Shown: piece by piece, positions 32,517-41,287 of the stretch
Numbering within the stretch: position 1 is the first letter of the stretch
Layout of the letters: each line of letters opens with the position of its first letter
Origin: Streptomyces himalayensis subsp. himalayensis
Lineage (GTDB): Bacteria > Actinomycetota > Actinomycetes > Streptomycetales > Streptomycetaceae
Assembly (NCBI RefSeq): GCF_013778455.1
Contig: NZ_JACEHE010000003.1
Span: forward strand, 62,001-126,000
Reading direction: 5' to 3'
Length of the DNA stretch: 64,000 nt
Position numbers and translations under genes: made by a program
Notes under the pieces: generated by a model
Told to the model about the DNA's origin: nothing
The model's input: only the letters and a program-made list of their open reading frames with translations
Databases searched by the model: none

Positions 32517-33383
32517 GTGCTCTCCGCGCTGGTCCTCGTCGCCCTCGCCGCGCCGCTGCTCACGGCGCTCAGCGGCCAGGACTCGTACACCTACCACGAC
32601 GAGCTGGTCGACTCCGCGAGCGGCGGTGCGCCGAAGGGTTCGTTCGGCGGTGTCAGCGGCGAGCACTGGCTGGGGATCGAGCCGGGCACCGGCCGTGATC
32701 TGTTCGCCCGGCTGGTGTACGGAGCACGGGTGTCGCTGCTCGTGGCGGCGGGGGCGACGCTGCTGCAGGTGGTGATCGGCGTGAGCGTGGGCCTGGCCGC
32801 GGCGCTCGGCAGCAGGTGGGCGGACCAGGTCCTCAGCCGGGTCACCGATGTGATGGTGGCGCTGCCGATGCTGGTCCTCGCCATCGCGCTGACCACCGTC
32901 GTACCCGACGACTTTCCGCGCCCGCTGCTGCTCATCCTGGTCATGGGCATCCTCAACTGGGGCGGCACATCGCGGGTCGTACGGGCCCAGACCCTGACCC
33001 TGCGCCGCCTCGACTTCGTCGCGGCGGCCCGGCTGGGCGGCTCGGGTCCCTTGCGCGTGGTCCGGCGGGAGCTTCTGCCGTCGCTCGCGGCGCCCGTCAT
33101 CACCTACGCGTCGATCCTGCTCCCGTCGAACATCGTGCTGGAGGCGTCGCTGTCGTTCCTCGGCATCGGTGTGAAGCCGCCCACGCCCTCGTGGGGCCAG
33201 ATGCTGTCGACGGCGACCACCTGGTTCCGTGCCGACCCCATGTATGTCCTGCTGCCGTCCGTGCTGCTGTTCGCCACCGTCCTCGCCTTCACCGTCCTCG
33301 GCGACGCGGTACGCACCGCACTCGACCCGCGCGAGGCCAGCCGTCTGCGGGTGGGCACCCGCAAGGAGAAGACCCGTGACTGA
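32517..33383 (+). CDS. Dipeptide/opine-type ABC permease (DppC), 5' end lost
   Basis: 288 residues if GTG 32517 is used, but there is no ribosome site and the protein starts directly inside the first membrane helix (LSALVLVALAAPLLTAL). DppC proteins normally have 20-30 cytoplasmic residues before it. The same frame runs back to the stop of the fadE33-like gene without any start. The rest is intact: LGTD-like LGIEPGTGRDLFARLVYGAR, EAA loop FVAAARLGGSGPLRVVRREL and LEASLSFLGIGVKPPTPSWG. So the transporter was probably cut at 32480-32517 when the steroid cluster was joined. It may be poorly translated. Confidence 0.8.
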   Translation: MLSALVLVALAAPLLTALSGQDSYTYHDELVDSASGGAPKGSFGGVSGEHWLGIEPGTGRDLFARLVYGARVSLLVAAGATLLQVVIGVSVGLAAALGSRWADQVLSRVTDVMVALPMLVLAIALTTVVPDDFPRPLLLILVMGILNWGGTSRVVRAQTLTLRRLDFVAAARLGGSGPLRVVRRELLPSLAAPVITYASILLPSNIVLEASLSFLGIGVKPPTPSWGQMLSTATTWFRADPMYVLLPSVLLFATVLAFTVLGDAVRTALDPREASRLRVGTRKEKTRD

Positions 33384-34383
33384 CCGTTTCCCCGGCGTGC
33401 GCTTCGCGGCGAAGCGCCTGCTGGGTGCCGTACTGGTGCTGCTGGTGCTGTCCGCCGCCCTGTACGCGCTCTTCTATCTCGTCCCCGGTGACCCCGCCCA
33501 GCTGGCGTGCGGGGAGCGGTGCAGTCCGGCCCAGGTGGCGCAGGTACGCGGGCAGCTGGGACTCGACGAGCCGGCGTTCGCCCAGTATCTGCACTTCCTG
33601 CAGGGCCTGTTCGCGGGACGCGACTACTCGGCGGGCACCTCGCTGCAGCACTGCGCCGCACCCTGCCTGGGCCTGTCCCACCAGAACGACCAGCAGGTCA
33701 CCACGCTGATCCTGGCAGGACTGCCGGCCACCGCCTCGCTCGCCTTCGGTGCGATGGTGGTGTGGCTGGCGCTGGGGGTCGGCACGGGTCTGCTGTCCGC
33801 GCTGCGCCGCGGCGGGGCGACCGAGCGCGTACTGACCGTCCTCACGCTGGCGGGGACCGGCACCCCGGTCTTCATCCTGGGTCTGCTGCTGCTCATGGCC
33901 GTGTGCGCCTATCTGCAGTGGCTGCCGTTCCCGTCGTACGTGCCGCTGTCCCAGGACCCCGAGCAGTGGGCCTGGAACATGCTGCTGCCCTGGTTGACGC
34001 TGGGCCTCTTCGAGAGCGCGAAGTATGCCCGGCTCACCCGCTCCTCCACTCTCGAGGTCCTCGCGGAGGACCACATCCGCACCTTCCGCGCGTACGGCGT
34101 GAGTGAACGCGCCGTCGTCACCCGGCACGCACTGCGCGGTGCGCTGCCTCCGGTGATCGCCCTGAGCGCCCTGGACCTGGGGTCGATGATGGGCGGCGCG
34201 ATGCTCACCGAGCAGCTCTTCGGCATCCCGGGCCTGGGCCGGCTCCTCATCGAGAGTGTCCGCTCCGTCGACCTGCCGGTGGTCGTCGGCGTGGTCCTTG
34301 TCATCGGGACCGCCGTGGTGCTCGCCAACGCCCTCGCGGATGTCCTCTACGCGCTGGCCGACCGAAGGGTGGTCCTGTCATGA
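33376..34383 (+). CDS. Dipeptide/opine-type ABC permease (DppB)
   Basis: 335 residues from GTG 33376, overlapping the previous gene by eight bases. Typical DppB: RFAAKRLLGAVLVLLVLSAA, FYLVPGDPAQ, long periplasmic loop with paired cysteines, then five further helices and the coupling loop FRAYGVSERAVVTRHALRGA with LTEQLFGIPGLGRLLIESV. It forms the channel with the DppC-type protein. The usual binding protein that heads such operons is missing in this window. Confidence 0.9.
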   Translation: MTDRFPGVRFAAKRLLGAVLVLLVLSAALYALFYLVPGDPAQLACGERCSPAQVAQVRGQLGLDEPAFAQYLHFLQGLFAGRDYSAGTSLQHCAAPCLGLSHQNDQQVTTLILAGLPATASLAFGAMVVWLALGVGTGLLSALRRGGATERVLTVLTLAGTGTPVFILGLLLLMAVCAYLQWLPFPSYVPLSQDPEQWAWNMLLPWLTLGLFESAKYARLTRSSTLEVLAEDHIRTFRAYGVSERAVVTRHALRGALPPVIALSALDLGSMMGGAMLTEQLFGIPGLGRLLIESVRSVDLPVVVGVVLVIGTAVVLANALADVLYALADRRVVLS

Positions 34384-36086
34384 CACCGGAGCAGCCGACG
34401 GGTTCGGCGGCGGAGGCGGACCCCGCGCCGGCGGAGTCGCTGATCGACGTCCAAGGGCTGACCGTCGACTTCCCCACGGGCGAGGAGACCGTACGCGCGG
34501 TCGACGACCTCTCCTTCCGGCTCACCGCGGGGCAGGCACTCGGCATCGTGGGTGAGTCCGGTTCCGGCAAGAGCACGGTTGCCGCGGCGCTGCTGGGCCT
34601 TCACCGCGGCACCGGAGCACGCCTGACCGGCACCGTACGGGTCGGTGGAATCGACGTGGGGACCGCATCCGTACGGGAATTGCACCGCCTGCGCGGCGGC
34701 ACCGCCGCCATGGTCTTCCAGGACCCGCTGTCATCCCTCGACCCGTACATGGCCATCGGCGACCAGATCGCCGAGGTCCACCGGACACACGCGCCGCACG
34801 TCTCCCGGCGGTCGGCGCGCGAGCGGGCGGTGGCGGTGCTGGACCGGGTCGGCATCCCGGACGCGGCGCGTCGCTCCCGGTCGCGTCCGCACGAGTTCAG
34901 CGGCGGCATGCGGCAGCGCGCCCTGATCGCGATGGCGCTCGCCTGCGATCCGCGGGTGCTGGTGGCCGACGAACCGACCACCGCACTGGACGTGACGGTC
35001 CAGGCGCAGATCCTCGACTTGCTGCACGACCTGCGCACCGAGACCGGCATGGGCCTTGTCCTGGTCTCCCACGACCTGGGTGTGGTGGCGGGCAGCGTGG
35101 AGGACATGCTGGTGATGCGCGGCGGGCGCGCCGTCGAGCGCGGCCCGGTCGGCACGGTCCTCAGTGCCCCGCAGCGGCCGTACACCCGTGAGCTGCTGGC
35201 AGCTGTGCCGCGGGTGGAGACCCGGCGCGTCCCAGTCGCCTCCACCGCCGTTCCCTCGTCCGCATCCGGTGGGGACGTCCTGCTGGAAGCAGTGGAGGTG
35301 CGCAGGGAGTTCGGGCGCAGGAAGGACCGTACGGTCGCCGTGGACGGTGTGTCGCTGACCGTCGCGCAGGGCGAGACCCTCGGCGTCGTCGGCGAGTCGG
35401 GCAGCGGCAAGACCACGCTGGGCCGGATGCTGGTCCGCCTGCTGGAGCCGAGCGGTGGCTCCGTCCGGTACGGAGGGCGCGAGTTGACCGGTATCCACAG
35501 CGACCTGCAGATGGTGTTCCAGGACCCGGTCTCCTCGCTGAACCCGCGCCGCAGCATCGGCGAGTCCGTCGCCGACCCGCTGCGCGCCGCCGGAACCCTC
35601 ACCGACGCGGAGATCACACGGCGCGCGCGGGAACTTCTGGAGCGCGTCGGGCTCGACCCGCGGTGGTACCACCGCTATCCGCACGAGTTCAGCGGCGGTC
35701 AGCGCCAGCGCGTCGGCATCGCCCGCGCCCTCGCACCCGGACCGAAGCTCGTCGTGTGCGACGAGCCGGTCTCCGCACTCGACGTCACCACCCAGGCACA
35801 GGTCCTGGACCTCCTGGCAGAGCTTCAACGCGACCTCGGGCTCGCGCTGGTGCTGATCGCCCACGACCTCGCGGTGGTGCGTCACGCCAGCGACCGGGTG
35901 GTGGTCATGCGCCAGGGCACCGTCGTCGAGGAGGGCCCGGCGGACACGGTCTACGACGCCCCGCAGAACCCCTACACCAAGGCTCTGCTGGCAGCCGTCC
36001 CGGTGCTCGATCCGGCGGAGGCGGCCCTGCGACGTGCGGCCCGCAGAAGCGCCGACAGTGGGGTACTCAGGGCGGCTGCCCGATAG
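34380..36086 (+). CDS. Dipeptide-type ABC transporter ATPase, fused DppD-DppF
   Basis: 568 residues from ATG 34380 (ATGA overlap). It carries two complete nucleotide-binding domains. The first has Walker [10 protein letters not shown] (about residue 60), Q-loop [11 protein letters not shown], signature FSGGMRQR and Walker [13 protein letters not shown]. The second has GESGSGKTT (about 340), [19 protein letters not shown] and [12 protein letters not shown]. Fusion of DppD and DppF is common in actinobacteria. It energises the two permeases. A short region with a 41-bp direct repeat and then a convergent hairpin follow. Confidence 0.93.
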   Translation: MTPEQPTGSAAEADPAPAESLIDVQGLTVDFPTGEETVRAVDDLSFRLTAGQALGIVGESGSGKSTVAAALLGLHRGTGARLTGTVRVGGIDVGTASVRELHRLRGGTAAMVFQDPLSSLDPYMAIGDQIAEVHRTHAPHVSRRSARERAVAVLDRVGIPDAARRSRSRPHEFSGGMRQRALIAMALACDPRVLVADEPTTALDVTVQAQILDLLHDLRTETGMGLVLVSHDLGVVAGSVEDMLVMRGGRAVERGPVGTVLSAPQRPYTRELLAAVPRVETRRVPVASTAVPSSASGGDVLLEAVEVRREFGRRKDRTVAVDGVSLTVAQGETLGVVGESGSGKTTLGRMLVRLLEPSGGSVRYGGRELTGIHSDLQMVFQDPVSSLNPRRSIGESVADPLRAAGTLTDAEITRRARELLERVGLDPRWYHRYPHEFSGGQRQRVGIARALAPGPKLVVCDEPVSALDVTTQAQVLDLLAELQRDLGLALVLIAHDLAVVRHASDRVVVMRQGTVVEEGPADTVYDAPQNPYTKALLAAVPVLDPAEAALRRAARRSADSGVLRAAAR

Positions 36087-36114
36087 CCGGCCCGGTGCCT
36101 GTCCGCCGTGGCGC

Positions 36115-36195
36115 CCGGTCGTTGCCCGGGCGCCACGGCGGATCTGGGGGGAAGGCCGGTCGTTGCCCGGGCCGTCACGGCGGGTCTGGCCGGGG
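36115..36195. repeat. Two-copy 41-bp direct repeat after the transporter
   Basis: CCGGTCGTTGCCCGGGC is present exactly at 36115-36131 and 36156-36172, each followed by a related CACGGCGGRTCTGG. No coding frame. Confidence 0.7.
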
Positions 36196-36244
36196 AGGGT
36201 CATGGCCGGGCAGGCACCCTGGTCAGGGGGGTCGGGGGACCGCT

Positions 36245-36288
36245 CTGAGCGCTGTCGGTCCGGCGACCTGCCCGGCAGGAGCGCTCAG
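36245..36288. terminator. Convergent hairpin at the end of the LLM oxidoreductase gene
   Basis: CTGAGCGCT and AGCGCTCAG (9-bp perfect arms) enclose 26 bases. The right arm contains the stop codon of the minus-strand gene ending at 36285. It could terminate both converging transcripts. Confidence 0.5.
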
Positions 36289-37205
36289 TGGTTCGCGAGC
36301 TCTCCGAGCAGCTTCCAGGTGCGGCGTCGGTCGGCCTCACCACCCAGTTCCGTCGCAGTGAACACCACCTCCGTCGCCCCCGCCTCGCGGTAGCGGCGCA
36401 CCTCGGCGGCGACGGTCTCCTCGTCACCGATCACGGCCAGGTCGGCGGCCCGAGTGCCGCCGGAGAGCCCGATGACACGCTCGTAAGAAGGAATCTGTTC
36501 GTAGAACGCAAGGGTCTCGGTCGCGGTCTCGCGCACGGCCTCGGCGTCAGCGGTGACCACGCCGGGGACGAGCGCCACGATCCGGGGTGCCGGTCGGCCC
36601 GCCGCCGCGGCTGCGGCGGTGACGGCCGGGACGATGTGCTCGGCGAGGGCACGCGGGCCGGCCAGGTACGGAAGGACACCGTCGGCGAGTTCGCCGGTGA
36701 CGCGCAGTGCCTGCGGTCCCATGGCGGCGACCAGGAGCGGCACGGGCGGTTCGGCGCCCGGCACCGCAGCCGGCAGCGGTGTGGTGGCGGTCAGCAGCTC
36801 GCCGTGGAAGTCGGCACTGCCCGTTTCGAGCAGTTGGCGCAGGGCGGTGAGGAACTCCCGGAGCCGGGCGATGGGGCGTTCGAACGGGATGCCGAAGGCG
36901 TCCTCGGTCAGGAACTTGGTGCCGAGTGCGAGCCCGAGGTGGTAGCGGCCGTCGGTGGCGGCCTGGGCTGTCTGGGCCTGGCTCGAGATCAGCAGAGGAT
37001 GGCGGCCGAAGACGGGGATCGCGGAGGTCCCGACATGCAGGCCGGGTACCTCGCGGCCGACGATCGCGGCAAGCGACGGGGAGTCGTACGCGAAGGTCTG
37101 ACCGAACCACGCAGAGCGCAGTCCGGCCTCGTGGGCCTCCCGCGCGAGCTGCACAATGCCGTCGATCCGTTGAGAGGCCGGGTTGATCGCTACTCCGATG
37201 GTCAT
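36285..37205 (-). CDS. LLM-class F420-dependent oxidoreductase
   Basis: 306 residues from ATG 37205, where homologues usually start (MTIGVAINP); ATG 37238 is possible. Luciferase-like TIM barrel: GLRSAWFGQTFAYDSPSLAA, VGTSAIPVFGRHPL, YHLGLALGTKFLTEDAFGIP, PLLVAAMGPQALRVTGELAD GVLPYL. This pattern fits the F420-using group rather than the FMN sulfonate monooxygenases. Substrate unknown. It stands alone between convergent and divergent genes. Confidence 0.85.
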   Translation of the reverse strand: MTIGVAINPASQRIDGIVQLAREAHEAGLRSAWFGQTFAYDSPSLAAIVGREVPGLHVGTSAIPVFGRHPLLISSQAQTAQAATDGRYHLGLALGTKFLTEDAFGIPFERPIARLREFLTALRQLLETGSADFHGELLTATTPLPAAVPGAEPPVPLLVAAMGPQALRVTGELADGVLPYLAGPRALAEHIVPAVTAAAAAAGRPAPRIVALVPGVVTADAEAVRETATETLAFYEQIPSYERVIGLSGGTRAADLAVIGDEETVAAEVRRYREAGATEVVFTATELGGEADRRRTWKLLGELANH

Positions 37206-37338
37206 ACCCAGGGCAACCGGCACGTTCACGCCCGGCATTCCAGCTTGCGTGTGACAACCTCATGGCGGCCTCGTAACGGGGCCATCGTTGCCATGACGGG
37301 GCGCCGACCGGTCAGAGCACGTTGGCGAGGGACGCGGA

Positions 37339-37773
37339 TCACGACGGGGCTGCGGAGGCCCCGGTCGCGTTGCCGATCGCCGCGATCACGTCCGCGCGCC
37401 GAGGCTGCCCGGAAGCCCTGCCGACGACCCGGCCGTGCGGGTCGAGCACGAGCACGGTGGGTGTGCGCAGGATCTGCAGCCGCCTGACCAGCTCAAGCCG
37501 GTCCTCCGCGTCGATCTCCACATGCGCAGCGCCCGGCACCGTCCCGACGATCTCCGTCAGCAACCGACGTGTCGCCCGGCAGGGCGAGCAGAAGGCGGTG
37601 GAGAACTGAACCAGCGTCACCCGCTCCCCCAGCTCGGCCCCGAGCTCGGCCGCCGACAAACGCACGGCACCATCGCCGGGCCGCTCCCGGACCCTGCCGT
37701 TGCGCGGCGCCCGCACCAGCCCGAAGACGCTCGCCAGAACGAGCACCGCGACACACACCACCAACCCGGTCAT
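37339..37773 (-). CDS. Membrane-anchored thioredoxin-like protein
   Basis: 144 residues from ATG 37773 (GGAGA nine bases upstream); ATG 37791 is an alternative. One N-terminal membrane helix (LVVCVAVLVLASVFGLV) is followed by a thioredoxin fold with the redox motif FCSPC (Cys62 and Cys65), IDAEDRLELVRRL and the cis-proline segment RTPTVLVLD. It faces the outside or membrane surface and could reduce or oxidise thiols. It diverges from a DUF4395 gene; I recall this pair together elsewhere near sulfur-metabolism genes. Confidence 0.88.
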   Translation of the reverse strand: MTGLVVCVAVLVLASVFGLVRAPRNGRVRERPGDGAVRLSAAELGAELGERVTLVQFSTAFCSPCRATRRLLTEIVGTVPGAAHVEIDAEDRLELVRRLQILRTPTVLVLDPHGRVVGRASGQPRRADVIAAIGNATGASAAPS

Positions 37774-37890
37774 AGGACCAGTCTCCATCACTCTCGAGCC
37801 CTCCGAACCGTCTCAACCCTCTGAACCCTCTGAACCCAGCGAACCGTAGGCGCCGACCGGCCATCGACCACTCGGTACCGCACGGCTACC

Positions 37891-37983
37891 ATGACGGCCA
37901 TGGACTCCCCTCCCCGGCCGCTGCGGCTGACCACCCGTCGCGTGGTCGACCTCTGCCGGGTCACAGCCTGCCGCTGTCGCTGA
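37891..37983 (+). CDS. Short leader peptide with RR-x-VDL-x-R core (no. 1)
   Basis: 30 residues from ATG 37891 (a second in-frame ATG at 37900), 50 bases before the DUF4395 gene. Core LTTRRVVDLCRV, end TACRCR: three of the last thirteen residues are cysteine. It matches the type annotated as putative leader peptide in Streptomyces, often before sulfur-related genes. Probably acts through its own translation, for example by cysteine-dependent attenuation. Confidence 0.75.
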   Translation: MTAMDSPPRPLRLTTRRVVDLCRVTACRCR

Positions 37984-38033
37984 CGCCTGTGTCGGCCCGA
38001 TCGCCTTCCCCCCTTTCTCCCGGAGTCCCTCGC

Positions 38034-38444
38034 ATGCAGATCGACCCGCGCGGCCCCCGCTTCGCCGCCGTGCTCACCACACTTGTCCTCATCGCGGTAT
38101 TGATCACCGGCAGCGGCGGCCTGCTTGCCGTACAGACCGTGGTCTTCGCACTCGGGGCGTTCGCGGGCCTGCAGTACTCCCCGTACGGCTGGCTGTACCG
38201 GGTCGCCGTCCGGCCCAGGCTCGCCCCGCCGCGCGAGCTGGAGGACGTCCGGCCGCCGCGCTTCGCGCAGGGTGTCGGTTTCGGCTTCGGTCTGATCGGC
38301 ACGGTCGGCTACTTTGCCGGCGTCGAGTGGCTCGGCCTGTCCGCGACCGCGCTCGCCCTTGCCGCGGCCTTCCTCAACGCGGCCTTCGGCTACTGCCTCG
38401 GCTGCGAGATGTACCTGATCATCCGCCGCTTCCGAAGCGCCTGA
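38034..38444 (+). CDS. DUF4395 membrane protein
   Basis: 136 residues from ATG 38034. Four hydrophobic helices (VLTTLVLIAVLITGSGGLLA, VVFALGAFAGLQYSPYGWLY, FGFGLIGTVGYFAGVEWLGL, ALALAAAFLNAAFGYCLGCE) and a conserved CLGCEMYL motif near the C terminus. The family is of unknown function but is often near thioredoxin or sulfurtransferase genes, as here. The two cysteines suggest a link to membrane thiol chemistry. Preceded by a leader peptide. Confidence 0.88.
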   Translation: MQIDPRGPRFAAVLTTLVLIAVLITGSGGLLAVQTVVFALGAFAGLQYSPYGWLYRVAVRPRLAPPRELEDVRPPRFAQGVGFGFGLIGTVGYFAGVEWLGLSATALALAAAFLNAAFGYCLGCEMYLIIRRFRSA

Positions 38445-38491
38445 GCAAGCGGCACGGGCGGAAGGCCGATCACACGCCCCCGCCCCGGACT

Positions 38492-39286
38492 TCAGGCGGT
38501 CGCCGCGTCCCGCGTGACGGCCGCCAGTTCGGTGCGCAGGACGGCGAACCCTGGATCCCCGCGCAAGGCGGCCACATCGGTCGTCGCCTCGCGCGGGAGC
38601 GGGACCGGCACCTCGTCGATCACGCGTCCCGGGCCTGCCGCCATCACCACGACGCGGGAGCCGAGCAGGACGGCCTCCTCCGCGGAGTGCGTGACGAACA
38701 GGACGGTCGTGCCGGTGACGGCCGCCAGTGTCCTGACCTCCTCCTGGAGGCGTTCGCGGGTCAGCGCGTCCAGTGCGGCGAACGGCTCGTCCATCAGCAG
38801 GATCTGCGGTTCGGCGGCCAGCGCCCGCGCGATGGCCACTCGCTGCTGCTGTCCGCCCGACAGCTCCCAGGTGCGGCGCCGGGCCATGCCGGACAGGCCG
38901 ACCAGGGACAGCAACTCCTCCGTACGGGCTGCTCGTTCGGTTCGTACGACGCCGTGACGTGCCAATGCGAAGGAGAGGTTGCCGCCCACGGTGCGCCAGG
39001 GGAACAGGCGCGGCTGCTGGAAGACGACGCCGACCTTCCGGCGTACCTTCACCGTCCCGCCTGCGGGCTGCTGGAAGCCCGCCACCAGGCGGAGCAGTGT
39101 CGTCTTGCCGCAGCCGGACGGGCCGACCAGCACCACGAACTCACCGCGGTCCACGGTCAGAGACACGTCGGCGACCGCCGTCACAGGGGCCTTGGCCGTG
39201 CCGTAGCGGACGCTGATGCCCGACAGTTCGATGTCGGACGCGGGCGCGGTGGTCTCAGCGGGCGATGTGGCCTCAGTCGGCGACAC
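38492..39286 (-). CDS. Sulfonate-type ABC transporter ATPase (SsuB/TauB)
   Basis: 264 residues from GTG 39286, which overlaps the binding-protein gene by 14 bases. Complete ATPase: Walker A VGPSGCGKTTLL (about residue 57), Q-loop VVFQQPRLFPWRTV, signature LSGGQQQR, Walker B ILLMDEPFAALD and switch histidine FVTHSAEEA. Belongs to the nitrate/sulfonate/taurine group. Last gene of ssuD-permease-binding protein-ATPase on the minus strand. Confidence 0.9.
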   Translation of the reverse strand: MSPTEATSPAETTAPASDIELSGISVRYGTAKAPVTAVADVSLTVDRGEFVVLVGPSGCGKTTLLRLVAGFQQPAGGTVKVRRKVGVVFQQPRLFPWRTVGGNLSFALARHGVVRTERAARTEELLSLVGLSGMARRRTWELSGGQQQRVAIARALAAEPQILLMDEPFAALDALTRERLQEEVRTLAAVTGTTVLFVTHSAEEAVLLGSRVVVMAAGPGRVIDEVPVPLPREATTDVAALRGDPGFAVLRTELAAVTRDAATA

Positions 39287-40310
39287 GGGACAGCTCCTTC
39301 ACCGCGAGGGCCTTGTCGAAGACCGACTGGTCCGGCACCGCGTCGATGGCCTTCTGGTCCTTGAGGAAGACGGCCGCGTCGTGCAGGTTCTCGGCGAGTG
39401 CGCCGGGCGCGCCGGGCTTGCCGAGGTAGTCGGCTCCCTGCTGCTGCTTCGCTGTGAGCAGCACGAGTTGGGCGAGCTGCTTCTTGGCGTCCTGCGGGCT
39501 GAGGTTCAGCTCGGCGCCGATGGCGGCGGCCGCCTTGTCGGGGTTGCTCCTGGTCAGCTTGACCGCCTGGTCCTCCGCCTTGAGCCAGGCGTCCACGATC
39601 TTCGGGTGCTTGGCCGCGAACGCGTCGGTGACCACGCCGAGGTCTGCGGTCGGCTTGCCCTGCTCGGCGATCTCACGGCTGGTGACGAGGACCGTGCCGT
39701 CCCTCTCCAGCTCGGTGAGCGTCGGCGTCCACACGTATGCGGCGTCGATGTCGCCGCGCTGCCAGGCTGCGAGTGCGTCCTGCGGCTGGAGGTCGACGAG
39801 CGTCACATCGGAGGCCTTGAGACCGGCCGATTCCAGTGCCGCGAGGAGGGAGTAGTGGGAGGTGGATCCGAAGGGCGTGGCGATCTTCTTGCCCTTGAGG
39901 CCCTTGGCGGACGTGATGCCCTTCTTCGCGACGAGGGCCTCGTTCTCGCCGATCAGGTCGTGGATCCACAGGACCTTGTACGGGATGTTCAGCGGCGCCG
40001 ACAGCCCCTTGGTTACCGGGCTGGAGCCGGCCAGGCCGAGATCCACCGATCCCGCGATCACCGCCGTGTTGACGTCGCCGCCCGAGTCGAACTTCACCCA
40101 CTTCACGTCGACGTCCGGGAGCGCCTTCTCCAGGAGGCGCTGGTTCTTCACCACCAGATCGGCGTTGGGTATCGCCTGGTAGGCGATGCGTACCTGCGTC
40201 TTGCCACCACCGGTGGTGGCATCGGCGCCGTCGCCGCAGGCGGTCGCGGTCAGCGCGACCAGGGCGGTGGCGGAGGCGAGGAGAACGGCGCGGCGGGGGG
40301 ATGAGGGCAT
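39273..40310 (-). CDS. Sulfonate/taurine-binding lipoprotein of ABC importer (SsuA/TauA)
   Basis: 345 residues from ATG 40310 with GAAGGAACCGTC before it. Signal peptide with lipobox-like TATAC (Cys about 24). The mature part is of the NMT1/SsuA type: VRIAYQAIPNADLVVKNQRL, FDSGGDVNTAVIAGSVDLGL, GSSPVTKGL, KIATPFGSTSHYSLLAALES and DAAYVWTPTLTELERDGTVL. The IPNADLVVK and VWTPTL features are closest to taurine-binding proteins. It delivers a sulfonate to the permease encoded upstream. Confidence 0.9.
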   Translation of the reverse strand: MPSSPRRAVLLASATALVALTATACGDGADATTGGGKTQVRIAYQAIPNADLVVKNQRLLEKALPDVDVKWVKFDSGGDVNTAVIAGSVDLGLAGSSPVTKGLSAPLNIPYKVLWIHDLIGENEALVAKKGITSAKGLKGKKIATPFGSTSHYSLLAALESAGLKASDVTLVDLQPQDALAAWQRGDIDAAYVWTPTLTELERDGTVLVTSREIAEQGKPTADLGVVTDAFAAKHPKIVDAWLKAEDQAVKLTRSNPDKAAAAIGAELNLSPQDAKKQLAQLVLLTAKQQQGADYLGKPGAPGALAENLHDAAVFLKDQKAIDAVPDQSVFDKALAVKELSRVAD

Positions 40311-40414
40311 GACGGTTCCTTCGTAGGGAGACATGGAGCGGGTCGGCGGTGGCAATGCGCCCCGGGTAACGAGGAAGGGGCAAGAAGACGCAGGAGGTGA
40401 GCGGGCGCAGGGCT

Positions 40415-41287
40415 TCAGACGCGGCCCCGCCACGGCACCGCCACCCGCTCCACGCCTTTGAACAGCGCGTCGAGGACGATCCCGGAGAGGCCGATGGCGA
40501 TGATCCCGGCGATGACGACGTCGGTCTGGTTGTAGCGCTGGGCGTCACGGATCATGCCTCCGATGCCGGGCACGCCGTTGACCGTCTCGGCCGCGACGAC
40601 CGAGGTGTACGCGATTCCGACGGCGATCCGCACACCGGTGAGGATCTCCGGCAGGGCGGCAGGCAGGCGTACGGACAGCAGTAGCGACACGGGCCCGGCG
40701 CCCAGCGCCCGCGCTGCCTCCACCAGGTCGGCCGGCACCCCGCGGACCGCCGCAGCGGTGGCCGCCGCGATGGGCGGGAGTGCGGCGATGACGAGCAGCC
40801 AGATCTTCGGGGACTCGTCGATGCCGAACCAGATGACCAGCAGGGAGAGATACGCCAGCGGAGGCAGCGTACGCAGGAAGGTGACGGCCGGCTCCAGGAC
40901 CACGGCGAGTGGCTTCACCACGCCGATCAGCAGGCCCAGGGGAATGCCGACGAGGGCCGCGTAGCCGGTGCCGATGCCGATCCGGCGCAGCGAGACCGCC
41001 AGGTGCTCGACGAGCAGGTGGTTGCTGAATCCGCGCACCCCGTCGTGGACGGTCGACGCCTTGACGAAGGCGTGCCACACGTCCCCGGGGGACGGGACGA
41101 GGACGCGCGGCCAGACGCCTGCCGCGACCACGGCCTGCCAGACGGCGAGGAGCACGGCGAGGGCGAGGAGCCGCAGCGCAGTCCAGCGCAGCGCGGCCGC
41201 TCCCGCCCACGTGCGCCGCCCCGTGTGCGGTGCTGCCGTCGTCGGCGCGGGCTCGGTGCCCTGTTCGGTGTCCTTGAGCAGAGTCAC
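40415..41287 (-). CDS. Sulfonate-type ABC transporter permease (SsuC/TauC)
   Basis: 290 residues from GTG 41287, overlapping the ssuD stop (GTGA) with ACGGAGGCGGCAGC before it. Six helices (LALAVLLAVWQAVVAAGVW first) and the coupling region VEAARALGAGPVSLLLSVRL, with VPGIGGMIRDAQRYNQTDVV near the end as in SsuC. It imports sulfonates for the monooxygenase encoded just before it. Confidence 0.9.
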   Translation of the reverse strand: MTLLKDTEQGTEPAPTTAAPHTGRRTWAGAAALRWTALRLLALAVLLAVWQAVVAAGVWPRVLVPSPGDVWHAFVKASTVHDGVRGFSNHLLVEHLAVSLRRIGIGTGYAALVGIPLGLLIGVVKPLAVVLEPAVTFLRTLPPLAYLSLLVIWFGIDESPKIWLLVIAALPPIAAATAAAVRGVPADLVEAARALGAGPVSLLLSVRLPAALPEILTGVRIAVGIAYTSVVAAETVNGVPGIGGMIRDAQRYNQTDVVIAGIIAIGLSGIVLDALFKGVERVAVPWRGRV

